DNA of 64,000 nucleotides, taken from Lethocerus indicus. Taxonomy: Eukaryota > Arthropoda > Insecta > Hemiptera > Belostomatidae. Of this stretch, positions 12,162 through 24,789 are shown in pieces; the first letter of the stretch is position 1, and each line of letters begins with the position of its first letter. Location: NCBI GenBank assembly GCA_019843655.1, contig JACDQD010000006.1, positions 9,602,034-9,666,033 of the forward strand, read 5' to 3'. A program made the translations under genes and the position numbers. Below the pieces are notes generated by a model. That model was not told where the DNA came from and made no database searches. It saw only the letters and a list, made by a program, of their open reading frames with translations.

Positions 12162-13948
12162 CTGAAACGCAAATATTCTACAGAAATCATTAATATTATT
12201 TTTATTTATGCATTCGTCATAACAAATTATCCAATTAATGGTCTGGTAATATCTAATTATCTATTATTTTTTACTTTCGACCCATTTCAGTGTATTTAGT
12301 GTTTAGGAAGAAACAACTAAATAATTTAAATAAAAGTTTTCTGGGTAACATCTGAATTTCTTTCATTCTATGATACCTCAGCAAGAAAACGATTTGCCAA
12401 CTGGAGAGGGTAAAAACTCATATCCTTGGTCAGGGCCGACCACCCCCCCTCATCCTATCACTGTAGTATTTTTTTAATTACTTTTCATATAGTTATGATG
12501 TCCAGCCGTATCGGATATTCGCCCACATTTCATCCCCCCCACCCCCTTATATGTAGTTTTTTTTACTTTTTATTTTGTTTTTTTTTCAAGTAATCAACCC
12601 GCCAGTAATATGTTTATGGACTCCAACTTGCGCCGTAAACTTAGTCTTAAAAACCGCCTTAAAAATATTCGAACATAAAAGTTTACAATAAACCCAGCGG
12701 CGGGATGGTTATTTTTGCAGTTTCGAAGTGGGCCATATAATTTTATTGAAATCTCGGGGGATTCCCCCCCAGCCCCCAACCATTGATGTTTGTTGAATAG
12801 AACGGACAAACTTGGATGATAACGGTAAGAACAATGACTCCTGTATTGAAGATGAAATAATTATATTATTCTTAGAAATATTCGAACGAATAGCAGTAAT
12901 TCTCTAACACTAATGACTATTGAAGCCAGTATGTTCCTCCCCTTTTCTGCTGTAGCTGCAAAACACATGAATGAACGCAGAAAATAACGTAGGACAAAAT
13001 AGGCGTTATCTCAAGTATAAAGCTTACAGTCATGATTCACTAGAAGGTAAAAAACATATTATGGCAAAGTTAAATCAAGAATGTTACTATTAGCTGAAAA
13101 CTAATGAAATATAACTTATGGCATAGCGTTTCTTATTTCAACACAACATAATTTGGAACAAAAACATTTTCAAAATCTATTCACTCTTTGTGATTCTGAA
13201 ATTTACTGCAAATGAAAGTCTCAGAGAACAGATTATAGTTTCTGTCGCTAATGTACAATGATTATATTTTAAGAACAAATATACCATAGTCCATTACGAA
13301 AATATTGCGCTTACAGAGAACACTGATTCAAATTGAAAAAAATAAATTGAAAACGTTTCAGAATGAAATTGAAGATTTAAAATTAAAACCGGGAATGGGT
13401 GGAGTGTATTTTTCAATCCATTGGTCGACAACTGTATTGTATTGAAGAGGGACATAAAATCGGTTTCACAAAACAAACAAAGAAATTGAATGGGTTGGAA
13501 TTAAAAACAAATATTGATAAATCCCGAACACATTAGGTTCTTAATGATTGGCCACCTCTGTAGAGAAATAGTTCATTACATGTTATGCAAATAATTAGAG
13601 GAATGGTTCTTGGGAGTAATACATGATGACAGTTCATTGTTCAAAATGATTGTTAAATGTTATTACTTTTAGTAAACTTTTCAAATTCTTTTTAAAGATT
13701 TATATAAACGCAGATTTATCTCACATTTAGTTTTCTGAATTTCGATTCAATTTTTTATTATAAGAATGAAAACATCATACGGATTACGTCTTTTTTATTA
13801 TGCAACAATGAAAATTTAATTTTCTCTTTTGCCACAAAACTGTAGAAACAATAAGTCTCCCAACTAGCCCCTTCCCTTAATTTAAAAATAAATTATTTTT
13901 ATTATTATTGATATATATTTTTTATAGGATATTGCTTAAAATTCGCTG

Positions 13949-13964
13949 TCAATATTAATATTGA
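13949..13964. other. 16-bp perfect palindrome
   Basis: TCAATATTAATATTGA reads the same on both strands. It is AT-rich and may be a binding site or chance. Confidence 0.5.
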
Positions 13965-14971
13965 GGGCTATGACATCCTACTTGAACGGTGGCAATTTTA
14001 ATACGTCTTTTTAATTTTACTCCACCATATTCTCAACGTCAGAGTTGATTCTTTTTTCATGCAAAATGAGACGTGTCCTAATTTTCTTTTGTTCTAGGGA
14101 ATTTAATATTATATTATGTAGACGCATGGTATGTAATTAAAGAACACAAAGGACTGCGTGAATTGAGGCCGCTCTTAAATAATTGAGTTCTTTTTTTGTC
14201 ACAAATAAAGCCTTTTTTCAATAAATCCTAGTACCTGTCCTAAGGTCTAAGCCAGGTTTTTCCGGATTCTTTTGTAGACTGGGGAATACGTTTAGGGATT
14301 TGAGGGCTCCTCCATTCATATTTAACTAGGAATTATTCCCTTAAGGCGTTCTCCTCCAGTTTCCTTTTTCTATCCTCCATTCTCCTTAATCTCCACGGTT
14401 TATTAATTTGCGCGGGGTTAAAAAAAGGAAAACCCACTTTCTTTTTAGACATCAACATTCCATTTTAAATTATTTTTTAAACCTTTTGAAAATAATCCTT
14501 GTTTTGCCAAGGTACATATCATATTGGTTTATGAAATATAGGTTAGCAGTGTCCGATAAATTCACATAAATAACAAAAATAATCAGCACGAAGCTTGCAG
14601 AACAGTAATGATTGTCCATGAAGCGGGTTGTTATGCACGACTGCGACAAACTTCACATACGATAATTTTTGCTAGACTTAATGCTTGAAAATTGAATTTT
14701 TAATTTCTGTCTGTACTCGGTATTAGTGATAGATAACTATTGGAAGATCACAGGATTGATGATATTTTTATTACTATTATTACGCTAATATAATATGCAT
14801 GTTCAGGTTACAGATAAGACACCAAACTCCCACATCGATAGTCATTATGGATCCATCAAAGAAGGGAGCATATATTATGAACACAAGACTGGCTCCTTGA
14901 GTTATATAATCGAGCGAGTTAAATAATTAGGCCGCTCGGTTAGGGGGCGGAAGGGGTTATTGTTGCAGCTC

Positions 14972-14997
14972 TTGTAATTACCAACGATTAATTACAA
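14972..14997. promoter_or_regulatory. Inverted pair of TAATTA homeodomain-type sites
   Basis: TTGTAATTA (14972-14980) and its exact reverse complement TAATTACAA (14989-14997) are separated by 8 bp. TAATTA is the core bound by many homeodomain proteins, and such spaced inverted pairs can bind two subunits. It opens the regulatory-like block that follows. Confidence 0.45.
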
Positions 14998-15600
14998 CAA
15001 CCGACTTAATTGGTTTCTTAACGCGACACCCATCCATACATCACATTAATTTGGGAATGCTGAAAAATTGAAGGTAATAAATATTTTGAAGGCTGGGTAA
15101 TTCATTTGCGCCCTTTGATGGTGCCTTGTCGAAACAAGTTCTAATTGATTTCGGTCAATATGTTTTGGCGAATAAAAATTATCGCGTTTTTCATTCAGAG
15201 CGTCCTTTTTATCGCCTCCACCAACAAACAGTTTTTTTGGAAAAAATCAATGTTATCGGTCATCTTAAATATAGGTAATCTTAATAAGAGATAAAAAATG
15301 ATATTTTGAATGAAAATTTTAAAACTTATCTTAGTTTGAACGCAACAGATATGAAGCACATGAAGCAACGTGAAGCACTCGATAATAAATCAAACTTAAT
15401 CCCGAATAGTTAGTTCCATTACATTGCAATTATCAAACATAATACGATATTGGCCCCTTTAATAAGAGATCCACCCGTTTAGTAATCATCCAGAATTGTG
15501 TTGCTGAAACCCTGTTTACGCCGAATTTATACGTCCAATCGTCAAAACAATACCGACTCAGCCGCAGTCAAAATTAAATTCCATTTAACTGAGATTCCCT

Positions 15601-15638
15601 CCAGGGCCAATATCGTGGCCTGGTTAAGATGGCCCTGG
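15601..15638. other. 9-bp perfect inverted repeat
   Basis: CCAGGGCCA (15601-15609) and TGGCCCTGG (15630-15638) surround a 20-nt spacer that contains another GGCC. It lies in the regulatory-like block at 14930-15960, just before an ATGCAAA word. Confidence 0.65.
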
Positions 15639-17035
15639 GATTGCGCATGCAAACAAGCTCTCTGTGTGTAACCCGAGTCGGTCGGGTCTACATCCAGGGG
15701 CCGGTAAGATGAAATAAAAGTTAATTAGACCGTAAAATATCCTGGGGACCGCGAAAGCTCTATCTGGGCCCCGATAACAATCGGCGGAGTGGTCGTCGTA
15801 AAAATCTCATTTTATGCCTTGAATGGCATTAAATTTTGAGTGCGCCGGGCCCGCTTCGAAATCGGGGCCCCTTTTAAAACGCGGGGGCCCGGGGGGCCGC
15901 CCGGAGATTTCATCAGCGAGTAATCCCCACTAAACTTTTATAAACGGATAAGACCCCGGGTTTATGGTAGGCGACTGCCGACCGATATCTCCCTAAACCT
16001 ATTTCGATGCCTCAACTATCGACAAGAATAAATGTATTGAGTTGCGAACGGCCGATCATTACGATCTTGGGCCGCTTACGAAGAAAAACTGTTTCATTTG
16101 CAGAATTAATTTTGGTTAAACGTTTTGAAAAAGCCTTGCACCTAAAATAAATTTGTGTACCCTATTATCACACGATATATTAAATCCAGTTAAGCGTATT
16201 TTAATATAATAATCTTCCAGTTCCTCTTATATTTGCCATTTTACGTGTGAATTGACTCTGTCAATACAATAAAGCCTACGCTGGTCTAAACTATGGAATG
16301 ATACAAAGAAAAGCCCAGACGATGTTATTACCAAGTGTGTATTACTTACTTTGAATATGTAGTATACAGAGAACTACCGAGAGTGAAATCCAATATTCGT
16401 CCAATCGGACTAAACGAAATCTCAGAAATTCACCGAACAGTGTCAAATTTCTGATTGAAACACACTGCTGAGTGCAAAATTTATTTTAATCGTTCGATTA
16501 CTCTTAAGTAAAAACGGTCGGTCGGGTCGATGTCGTGTCAAAGTCAAATTTGCCGCAGTCGGCCCAGATAAACAGGAGGGCCTTTCCAATTCCATTCGTG
16601 ACCCGGGAGGGCGCAAAAGAAAAAACCGCCGGTGGCCCCCGGGGGCGGCGACACCGAGAAATATGAAACGGGAGGGGGCCGCCGGTTTAAATAATTCCGG
16701 CTCATTTTGTTTATTGCGGCAACCTCCGCCTCTATTCATGCGGCATTAATAATAAATTGGTGAAATATTAGGGTGGTGGCCCCTCCCGCGGTCCGCTTCT
16801 CCATCCCCTTCCAGCCCACCAACCCCCTTCATCCCCTTACATCGCCGGCTGTATCTCTTTGTCCTCTGCTTCCTCGGTTTCACATCATCTCCATACCGTC
16901 CCGACACTCCCAGGACCGCATTATCCCATCTCCCGAGCAGCCAGTTCCATATCCGGGCCCAGAATAAATACTAAACTGCATTAAACCTATTCTTCACAAT
17001 AAAAAAGTTCAATATTCCGAACACCTATCTAAAGT

Positions 17036-17278
17036 GTGCAGTATTCGCTATTAGGTAGATTCTACTGTCCATTGAGTACAATTCGCGGTATGGGCCGTTT
17101 CAAGAGAAGTCGCTCTTCGAAAAACCTTAAACTCAATGATAATTACGTCTCGGTCTACGCTAACCTTTACGACTGTTATAAACAGGTTTATCCACACTTC
17201 CAACCAGTGATTCTAGTCGAATTGTTAACCAAGAACATTGCAAACGGCATAAAACTATTAGACTACGACAAGAAATAA
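17036..17278 (+). other. Unrecognised open frame, basic then Tyr-rich
   Basis: A frame is open from a TAA at 17030 to a TAA at 17276. Its first ATG is at 17090, giving about 62 residues; the segment before it begins with GTG. After a basic stretch (GRFKRSRSSKN) come Tyr-rich residues (YVSVYANLYDCYKQVYPHF) and a Leu/Lys end. The composition is more protein-like than most open frames here, but there is no known motif and no clear splice sites. Confidence 0.15.
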
Positions 17279-17690
17279 TTGACCAAAAAATCGAAAATAT
17301 TCTTTTTTATATATTCGCTATGTAAACATAATGAAGTAATGGAGACGTTTTTTATCTTATGAAGCTTTAAAATCATAAATTAAGTTCAAATAAATAAGTA
17401 ATTTCTCAATTGGTCCCAAGGCGAAACACTCGTTCGCCTCCCTTCACCCACCTAAACTTGTTTTTCTAGTTCTCGGGACACGACCCGGCCCGAATATTGG
17501 GTAACAATTTTATTTTTATGGATATATAAGACTCTTCGGACAAAAAGTGGGCGGATGGAGTGGAGTCTCTCTATTGTTCTCCCCTCTTGACCGTCCTCCA
17601 AATGGGTCTCGGTTTTACTGTCGGGCCCATACCCCCCAATAAAAGGGTTGTTTACTCATCAGAGGCCGGAGATAAGGGGGAGGTCGGCCC

Positions 17691-17730
17691 GAAAGAAAGA
17701 AAGAGCCGCCGCCGCCGCCACCGCCACCGC
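17691..17730 (+). repeat. (GAAA)n then (GCC)n compound repeat
   Basis: Three GAAA units are followed by five GCC units and degenerate ACC/GCC triplets. Open frames through here read as poly-Ala or poly-Arg stretches and are not evidence of a gene. Confidence 0.85.
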
Positions 17731-18114
17731 TACGGCCCTCGGACTAACACGACGTCCCTGCACACTACAATCGTTGAAACTTCACAGAGCCCCCGCCCAC
17801 AAACGATCCGAAGACTCGTTTCGACGATTAGATGTCCCTTACCCTCCCCCTCCTGGGCAACCCCGCTAGTCCCGTAGATATTATCGCAGCGGCCCACTCT
17901 AGGGTAAATAAAAAGGAGCGTTGACACTCCAACTTTCCCAATAGACTGATAGCGGTCCCAATTAACAACAATGACCGAAAACACACTCGCTATTTAAAAA
18001 CTACGTGGACGATGTCCACAATCATCCTATTTATACGGAATCTTAATTGAAACCCTTCAATTACCAGGCGGAATTATTTACCTACAACCGTGATAAGCAG
18101 CGAAATTGGTAATT

Positions 18115-18190
18115 CATTTGTTGGAGGAATATGTGTACAGAATCATACGAAAATTGGTAAATGTCATTGGATATATTAATTTTAAATATG
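18115..18190 (+). repeat. Dispersed repeat, copy A (shorter)
   Basis: This copy shares a 21-nt identical opening (catttgttgg to aatatgtg) with copy B at 19466. It then keeps agaatcat, acgaaaa, gtaaatgtcatt, ggatatattaattt and aaatatgct in the same order and orientation. It is shorter by several small deletions of 2 to 10 nt. Similarity fades after about 18190 and before 18115. No terminal repeats or target-site duplications are evident. Confidence 0.75.
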
Positions 18191-19465
18191 CTAACTGGTT
18201 CCCCTTCTAAATGGGGTTATTCACCTAAATTCTAGTCATACTCATATGACTGCAAAGCCTCATCACAGCCAGCCTGGTAGTTGAATGTTGTAATTACACC
18301 CTGTGCGCGTGATATCGCTCTAATGTAAAACTGAATGCAATTGTGAATTAATCCGGTTAATTAGAAAATTCTCTGGAACAAGTTTCAAATGACAACTGCA
18401 GGCAGTTCGAAATACCGTTTCCACTTCCAACCGATACCAAATGTTCGAAATCATTTTGCGTACACCTTGTTGTTTTCCTGCAGGCATATTTTCTTGTTAT
18501 TCACTGCACCCCGCCGACGGTCATAACGGCGCTGGAATTGAAACCGCGCCGCGGCAATTGCGTAGGTGAACTGGTGAACAAATAGAAAAAAAGAGAAAAT
18601 AATAAAAAAGAATGTTCCCCGCGGCAAACTGGAGTCCGGGAACGATGCCCGGGGTGAAATTGAACCCCGAATCCGTTCTAATTGTGGCGAAACCCCAGGG
18701 GTGGAATTAGGCGCAGTTGCCCAGGAACCCGTAAATGTTTATAATGCCATTAGGGAAATTTCTTGTTTCGTTCTTGATAGTGTACAGCGTTTAAATTTGG
18801 CGCCGGGGCCGAAACGAGGCCGGCCTACAAAAGGGCGTCAAGTGAAAACAGTTATAACACAGAATTGGACTGTGCAGTGCCCGCGGCTGTAACATTAAAC
18901 TGGAAACAATTGAAGGGGTGGTGGCGAGGGGGTCCCGTAAACAGTTTTATTTATTCTCCTTCGGAGTGGGTCTATCGAGCGGAAACTGGTTTTGGGCGTA
19001 AACGTCTCGGAATATTTAAGTAGCTTCGGATTTGGTGTTCTGTCTCGAACAGACTGGGCGAAAATTATAAAGTTTGTTATATATGTCTTTTTTAATTTTT
19101 AGTCACAAGTCCAAAAAAGGGACTTGCCGTATTAAATAAGATATTGGTTATTCAACGAGTGAGAATCCACGCTAATTATAGCTCAATTGCTTACGCATTT
19201 CAATTTATCACATTATTATATTATTTTTTATTATTATATTTTATTTCAATTTATTCTGTTGAGGGATTTTTATTTAATTGAGCTATCCATTAATCTATTA
19301 ATGAAGTCATGAATTGTGTTTAATTAAGTCATAGAAATTGAAACCGGAACCGCCTATTATCCCGAGTGCGAATCTTATGGTCGGGCACGGCTAATAATAG
19401 TTCATTTTGAATTATATTAAAATAGTTAAAATATAGTTAATCGTATCAAATACGGTGGCTTTGAC
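18191..19465. other. Spacer between the two repeat copies
   Basis: Mixed sequence with a GC-rich part at 18520-18890 (GTAAACAGTTTTAT-type and GGCGCC-type words) and AT-rich flanks. No further copy of the repeat was seen in it. Confidence 0.45.
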
Positions 19466-19566
19466 CATTTGTTGGAGGAATATGTGCGGCACAGAATCAT
19501 GAAACGAAAATACTGTTACTCCAGTAAATGTCATTGCGGATATATTAATTTTTAAAATATGCTAGA
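19466..19566 (+). repeat. Dispersed repeat, copy B (longer)
   Basis: This is the longer partner of copy A, about 1.35 kb downstream in direct orientation. The minus strand is open through the whole unit in one frame (containing FHDSVPHIFLQQM), and the plus strand is open in another that ends with CHCGYINF and a stop. Neither matches a family I know. The pair could be two relics of one transposon family or a local duplication of a regulatory element. Confidence 0.75.
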
Positions 19567-20170
19567 CCGGTTTCGGCTAAAAGTAATGATTATAATCGTC
19601 TTTTTACAAGAAGTTTAGACTGGGTAATGTTTGATGGAAAAATGAGTTAGTGAATGTTATGCGACCTATTGGAAATAATGGAATATGTTTAAATATAATA
19701 TTTCTTTCAGAAACCCTTTGTCATTTGGATTTTATCAATCAATCTCGGAATGAATTGCGCAGTTCATTCCGGCCCAACCTAAAAGATAAAGGAGCTATTG
19801 TTCATTTATAAATCGAGTTGGAAAAAATACAGGACCGTATTCAATTTTCAATTTCGTTTAATATAACGGGCAAAAAGGAAACGAAAGGAAAGACGAATGT
19901 TGCGAAATCGTAATTTCATTACGTGGAAGAAAAAATATCACTTCATTTTCCCCCCTCCTCTCCATCCCCCACTTTGATGGAGTATCCTCCTATATAACTT
20001 TATGATTTAATCCGACTCTATTCAATCTTCAAACCGGTTGGGGGATGGGCTCGCAGTAAAAATAATAAGGAGATATCGGATCGTGGAGAAGCTTAAAAGC
20101 ATTAGACTAATGGCGCAGAAGTTATTAAACGAATAAAGGAGGGGGGCCCTAACACGGCGGGAGGTAGAGA

Positions 20171-20180
20171 GGGGGGGGGG
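20171..20180. repeat. G10 homopolymer in a purine-rich tract
   Basis: Ten G in a row inside a purine-rich stretch (20140-20300), about 200 bp from the C20 run at 20384. Confidence 0.9.
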
Positions 20181-20383
20181 TCGACTCTTCTTGAGTAAAG
20201 TTTTATCTGACGAGGAATGGAAATAATAAGGAGTAATTAAACTGGGGAGAGAGAGGGGCGCGAAATGAAGGCGGGGTCGATGGAAACAGGGTGATGGGCA
20301 AATGGGGTGATGACCGCCGTTGACGGAGTCTCGTCGGAGTTCATCCCCACCCACACCTCTTTATCGAATGAACGTAAAAATAA

Positions 20384-20403
20384 CCCCCCCCCCCCCCCCC
20401 CCC
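20384..20403. repeat. C20 homopolymer
   Basis: Twenty consecutive C. It generates poly-Pro and poly-Gly in overlapping open frames, none of which should be called a gene. Confidence 0.97.
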
Positions 20404-23192
20404 GAGGGTTGGCAGTTAGGTGGACGGAGGATGGGCAGATAAAAGAAGGGTGGATTTACCAGGATCGGCCACAAGGGAAACCGATAAACGGAGAGAAGAC
20501 GAATACCGAGATAGGAAGGGAGAAAAGAATAACCAGATAAATGGATGGAATTTTTGACGACCATTGAACACACCATTAACTTTCTGCAATAATTCTCATA
20601 TTGAACTATTTAAATTGTTGATTTTGATTATTATTTTGAGATTAAATCCTGTGGGTTAAGAGGTATTTACTGAACTAAGAATTATCGTTCCTAGCAATAC
20701 AGCAACCAACGTATCGTAAGCATTAATTTAAAGAATTAATATACTATTATCATTCACACTCTAAGTACAAAAGTAAAATGTGTTTTATGTAATTCCAGTG
20801 TTTAAATAATAATATATTGTACGCCAACATCCCTGTCCCAAATTATTATACTCTCAAGTTAGGATTAACGGCATAGGAAATTAATTGTTAAATATCTTCA
20901 ACAGTGTGTGGAACGGAAAATAATCTATTCCATCTATATCCGCTCTCAGCGTTCTTTAAATTAGCTACAGCTGCAAGGGCGAGGGGTGAGCGAACTGAGA
21001 TAAGAGCCCGCAGGGGGAAACCAGAGCGAAGCCTGATAATTCAGTAGCTAAGCCTGAGGTGAGGATGTGCGTACGTGTGCCCCAGGAAAGGGGATGAAAA
21101 TCACCCTATAAATATTAGTTGGGGTGAGAGGGGAAAATGATTGTGCGAGGGGAAGGAACAACCGAGGAATAGATGTTGAAATCACTAAAAGTAAGCTCAT
21201 AAAACTGACGCCCGATGAAACCAAAAATTAGGGAAGTCGTTTAAATTGATTTACATTTAAACGGCACCTATTAGCTGAATTCGGAGAAGGGATTTACATA
21301 TTTTAGTTAAATCGTTTTAAAATACAATTAGTGAGACGATGTTACTAAAATTTCTTTAAATCAATTATTTAAGACCTTTGTTCATATATTCCACCTTATT
21401 AATTTGTCATCTTGTAATTATAGTATTAAGTTTAAATAATTACAACTTTATTACTATTATGCACTGAATTTAATGTTCCAACTAATTTGGTTAACATATA
21501 AATTAACGTATAGGAAAATTAAATGATTAAATTCAAAATAATTATTTATTAAACATAATCAATTTATAGTCATAGTGTTGGTTTTATTTGTGCAATATTT
21601 AATATAGACTTAAGGCGGAATATTATCTTGGTCAATGTTTTTAATCATGTTTGTTGGTTTATTTTGTTATTGTGTTTCACACAATATGTTTTAATGACTT
21701 GTTTATGGTCTTCTGATTTATATATCACATTTCACACATCTTTCAGTATAATACTTACCGGATAAGTAAGCCACTACACGTGTGAATACCGGGAGTGCTC
21801 GAATTGAAGAAAATAAACCGCGCAGGACTACAAAATCAAACCGAAATTGGAAAACGAACCGGCGGAGTCAGTTTTAAACGGAACTTTATTGGTCAGAAAA
21901 CGTAAAAGGGAGTTGATTCTATTAATAGGCGAGGCAAGAATTAGGAGATAGTTCCTCGAACGAAACGGGGTCGAACGTGAAGAGGAAATAGAATAGGCGG
22001 TGTGGGGCGGGGAGTTGAGAGAGTAGCCGATGAAGCGGCTGAGCCGATGGACCTCGGGGGCCCGAAACTGATTTAAAACCGAATCTAATAGAGTTTTAAA
22101 GCTTTATACAGGAGGAAGGGAGGTGGATAGGGTGGAAGAGGTGGCCCATTATCAAAGCCAAAACAATTTAAAGAACGGTAATAGGGGCTAAGGAAGTAGG
22201 GGCGGGCAGCTCGTACCCCTTTCACTCACCGCCCCGCTGAATTTCCACTAGATAAAGTTTAACCTGCACCGACGCCGGTCCTTTTTCGCATTCAAACCGA
22301 ACCCGTATAACCGCAGCCATTACTTAAATTAAATCGCGGCTACCGCAAATAAATGCCGAGGGATTCCTCTTTTTCTCCCCTTACATAATCTTCTTGCTTT
22401 TCGCCGGGATAAATTGTCGGGAAAAATATGATTTGGAAAGGCACTTAATCTGACGTTAGCCCTATTAATGTAAGTGCCCTTACCCCCGCCCCGCCCCGTT
22501 CGTTATTTCCTCTTACTGCGGCACAAATGCGAATCCCCGAATCGGACTTTCGGAATATGTCGAATCGAATTCCGACCGTAGAATCTAAGCCGTCATAAAT
22601 TCACGCCAACATTTAAAGCGCTGTTTTCGAAACGGTGTAAAACTCGGGCTAACTCGGCTGTTCCTCTGATTATAATATCGAAACGGAAACACAAATGGAA
22701 ACCGTGTTGTATAGCTAAATGTTTGTTATTAAGTTTATTCAGAGGTAAATTTAGATACACCCTAAAGATAACTTTATAATATATGGTGAATTTGGCTCTC
22801 AAGTTCTGCAGGAACAACGATTATATGAAAATGAATGGATAATCTCTTTCTAGTTATAATAGAAATAATACGTTATAAGTATTCAGAACAAGTCAAGAAA
22901 TATCATGAGAAGTATTCATATTGATTTGCAAAAGTAATTGCGCCCGTGAATTTTGCACAGTAACTGATAAGAGCATTAGGGGATCTCGACGTGTAATTCA
23001 AATAGCAAAATTAAGAGATACCGCATGGAGAAGACTAATGTAAAGAAGAAAAAATCAAGATACAATTTATGACTCTGGAATTGATATTAAAATGAAAATG
23101 GAACCGAAATCAGTTGTATCTATAACGAGAGGACTATGATGGGAGTCTGTTAAGTGATGATGGAACTCCCAAATACCTGTCTCCCAAATAGC

Positions 23193-23206
23193 GGACGTTA
23201 ACGTCC
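23193..23206. other. 14-bp perfect palindrome
   Basis: GGACGTTAACGTCC is self-complementary, with GTTAAC at its centre, and is flanked by GC and CGC. It is mixed in composition, so less expected by chance than the AT-only palindromes. Confidence 0.5.
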
Positions 23207-24591
23207 CGCTGCATCTCATTACCGCCACGAGATGTCTACATTCCGTTGAACAAAAGTAATGTACTCCTTATCTCAGAAAGATAAGGGTTTCACTACTTCC
23301 TAAATATAAAAAAGGAAAAGCAATCTTGTATAATGACGCAAACATTATATACAGTGATAGAAGCAAACATAAAACTGGTCATTTTGGAGGGTACTAAACC
23401 TACAAATTTTTGAGTGAGGAAACTATTTAAAAAATTAATCTAGCGAAGTTTTCCGCGTTCAGAATCGGATTTATTGCTGTAATAAATAATTCCTGTTATA
23501 TTGAATAATACTGCGTGGAGACGATGGTATTGAATCCCCTCTGTTCGGGATTCCTCCTCTTTTAAGAATATTTGAACGAGTTCCATTAAATAATCTATCG
23601 TCATTCCCCTTCAATTGTTCCTACCGCAATCTACTGTCACTGTATATAGACACCTCGCCACCATTTTGTGTTTCAGAGCGGCCGCCATATAACCGTTCTT
23701 TTAGGTGGGAAGCAGCTGTTACGCAGCGAACTACCGAACTGAATTATAATGAGAATACTAGAGTTTACGAACTTGCCCCGTTTAATAAGTTCATATTTGC
23801 AAATGAATGAATATTCGGTCCGTCACCGGACAGAGAAGATGGATGACGGGGAAGCGCTTTGGCCTCGGAGTCTGTTCCTCGGTAATTCGGTCTATTGTGT
23901 CGATTTTTCGGTATTTTCGGATTTATTTAACGTTTTTCATGAGAGTGTCGGGGCTGCTTTTCATCAAACAGGACACCCGTAGAGTACGAATGGCCTTCAA
24001 CGATTCCATCCATTATATCCTTCAAACGCAAATTTTATTCTATTACGAGGGAAGCTAATATAACTCGAGTGCACATTTTATAATATTATAGCTGTTATTA
24101 AGCGGAATATAACTAGGTTATCGTAGGTTCTCGCGTAGTTCGCACCGGGGCCCCACGATCCGTTTTATCCTCTATTTTCGCGGCTGCACATCCAATTTAC
24201 AAGAATTGGAAACAACCGGGCGCTAAACTGATTTACACACTCGGGGAGTGGGCTCGGCCCATCTGGGGTTCAATAGCGCGCCCGCTCCTCGGCCGGCTTC
24301 AACGTTTCCCCTCGTGACATACGAAGCCCCTATACCATATATAACAGAGGCCGGTCTAATTCCGCGCGGTCCTCCAAACGTTTTGTTCCACCCGATCCCA
24401 GTAATCCCCCGGTCCGTAAATTTCGAACTGTTCAACCATTGAATAGTGACGATTTTTCACTTCGCTCCCCACTCATACAACAATACGCACGGTCACATTG
24501 CCTCGGCATCCTTTGATGTAGATCAAAAGCTCTGTACAATTTCAATGCTAATAACCGGAAGCCAAATTGGTGTAGCGAAATAAAATAATAT

Positions 24592-24627
24592 TATAAAATC
24601 GATTCTGTTCAATATCAGTTCAGTTCT
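24592..24627 (+). promoter_or_regulatory. Candidate TATA/initiator promoter
   Basis: TATAAAA (24592-24598) is followed by a doubled initiator, TCAGTTCAGTTC, whose second A (24622) lies exactly 30 nt from the first T. Several short upstream ATGs come before the open frame at 24790. An AATAAA polyadenylation-like word occurs at 25262, so a single-exon transcript of about 650 nt is conceivable. TATAAAA words are common in AT-rich DNA, so chance is possible. Confidence 0.35.
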
Positions 24628-24789
24628 AACTGAGAGAATGTTTACCTCAAATTATTAAAGTACGTAAAGTTCATATTTAAATGAACACTTATTATGAATA
24701 CATTATGTGCAGATATAATAACTTTATATTAAACAAAATTTCTTTCAAGCTCTTAGTATTGCGCTGCCTGGTGGCGTCGAAATATTCCA

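Larger units (their letters stand above)
10831..14929. other. Non-coding AT-rich stretch
   Basis: Contains TATTCCC/GGGAATA with a 2-nt spacer near 11042, the (TA)28 run, and two C-rich runs near 12440 and 12535. From 12850 to 14900 it is strongly AT-rich with no open frame above 60 codons except one at 13294. No gene seen. Confidence 0.5.
14930..15960. promoter_or_regulatory. Candidate cis-regulatory block
   Basis: This stretch has balanced composition and dense transcription-factor-like words: paired TAATTA sites, CCTTTGATG (15112-15120, TCF/LEF-like), ATGCAAA (15647-15653, POU-like) next to AAACAA, and TTAATTAG near 15720. Long GC-rich words such as GGGGCCCC appear at 15860-15905. There is no open frame of note. 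Enhancer function is inferred from motif density only. Confidence 0.3.
15961..18114. other. Non-coding stretch with GC-rich pocket
   Basis: 16540-16960 is GC-rich with CCCGGG-type words, then pyrimidine-rich. A YVDDV-encoding word occurs at 18002-18016. Besides the open frame at 17036, nothing gene-like. Confidence 0.45.
19567..24591. other. Non-coding stretch with purine tracts
   Basis: Purine-rich plus-strand tracts at 20140-20300 and 22110-22160, the G10 and C20 runs, AT-rich DNA at 20580-21760, and a GC-rich part at 21780-22560. Open frames here are short and two-stranded. No gene or RNA recognised. Confidence 0.45.

Noticed and set aside
18261..18272. An 11-nt match (ATCACAGCCAG) to the seed region of the miR-2/miR-13 family.
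   Set aside because: No sequence within about 100 nt pairs with it to form a precursor hairpin, and the rest of the mature sequence does not match.
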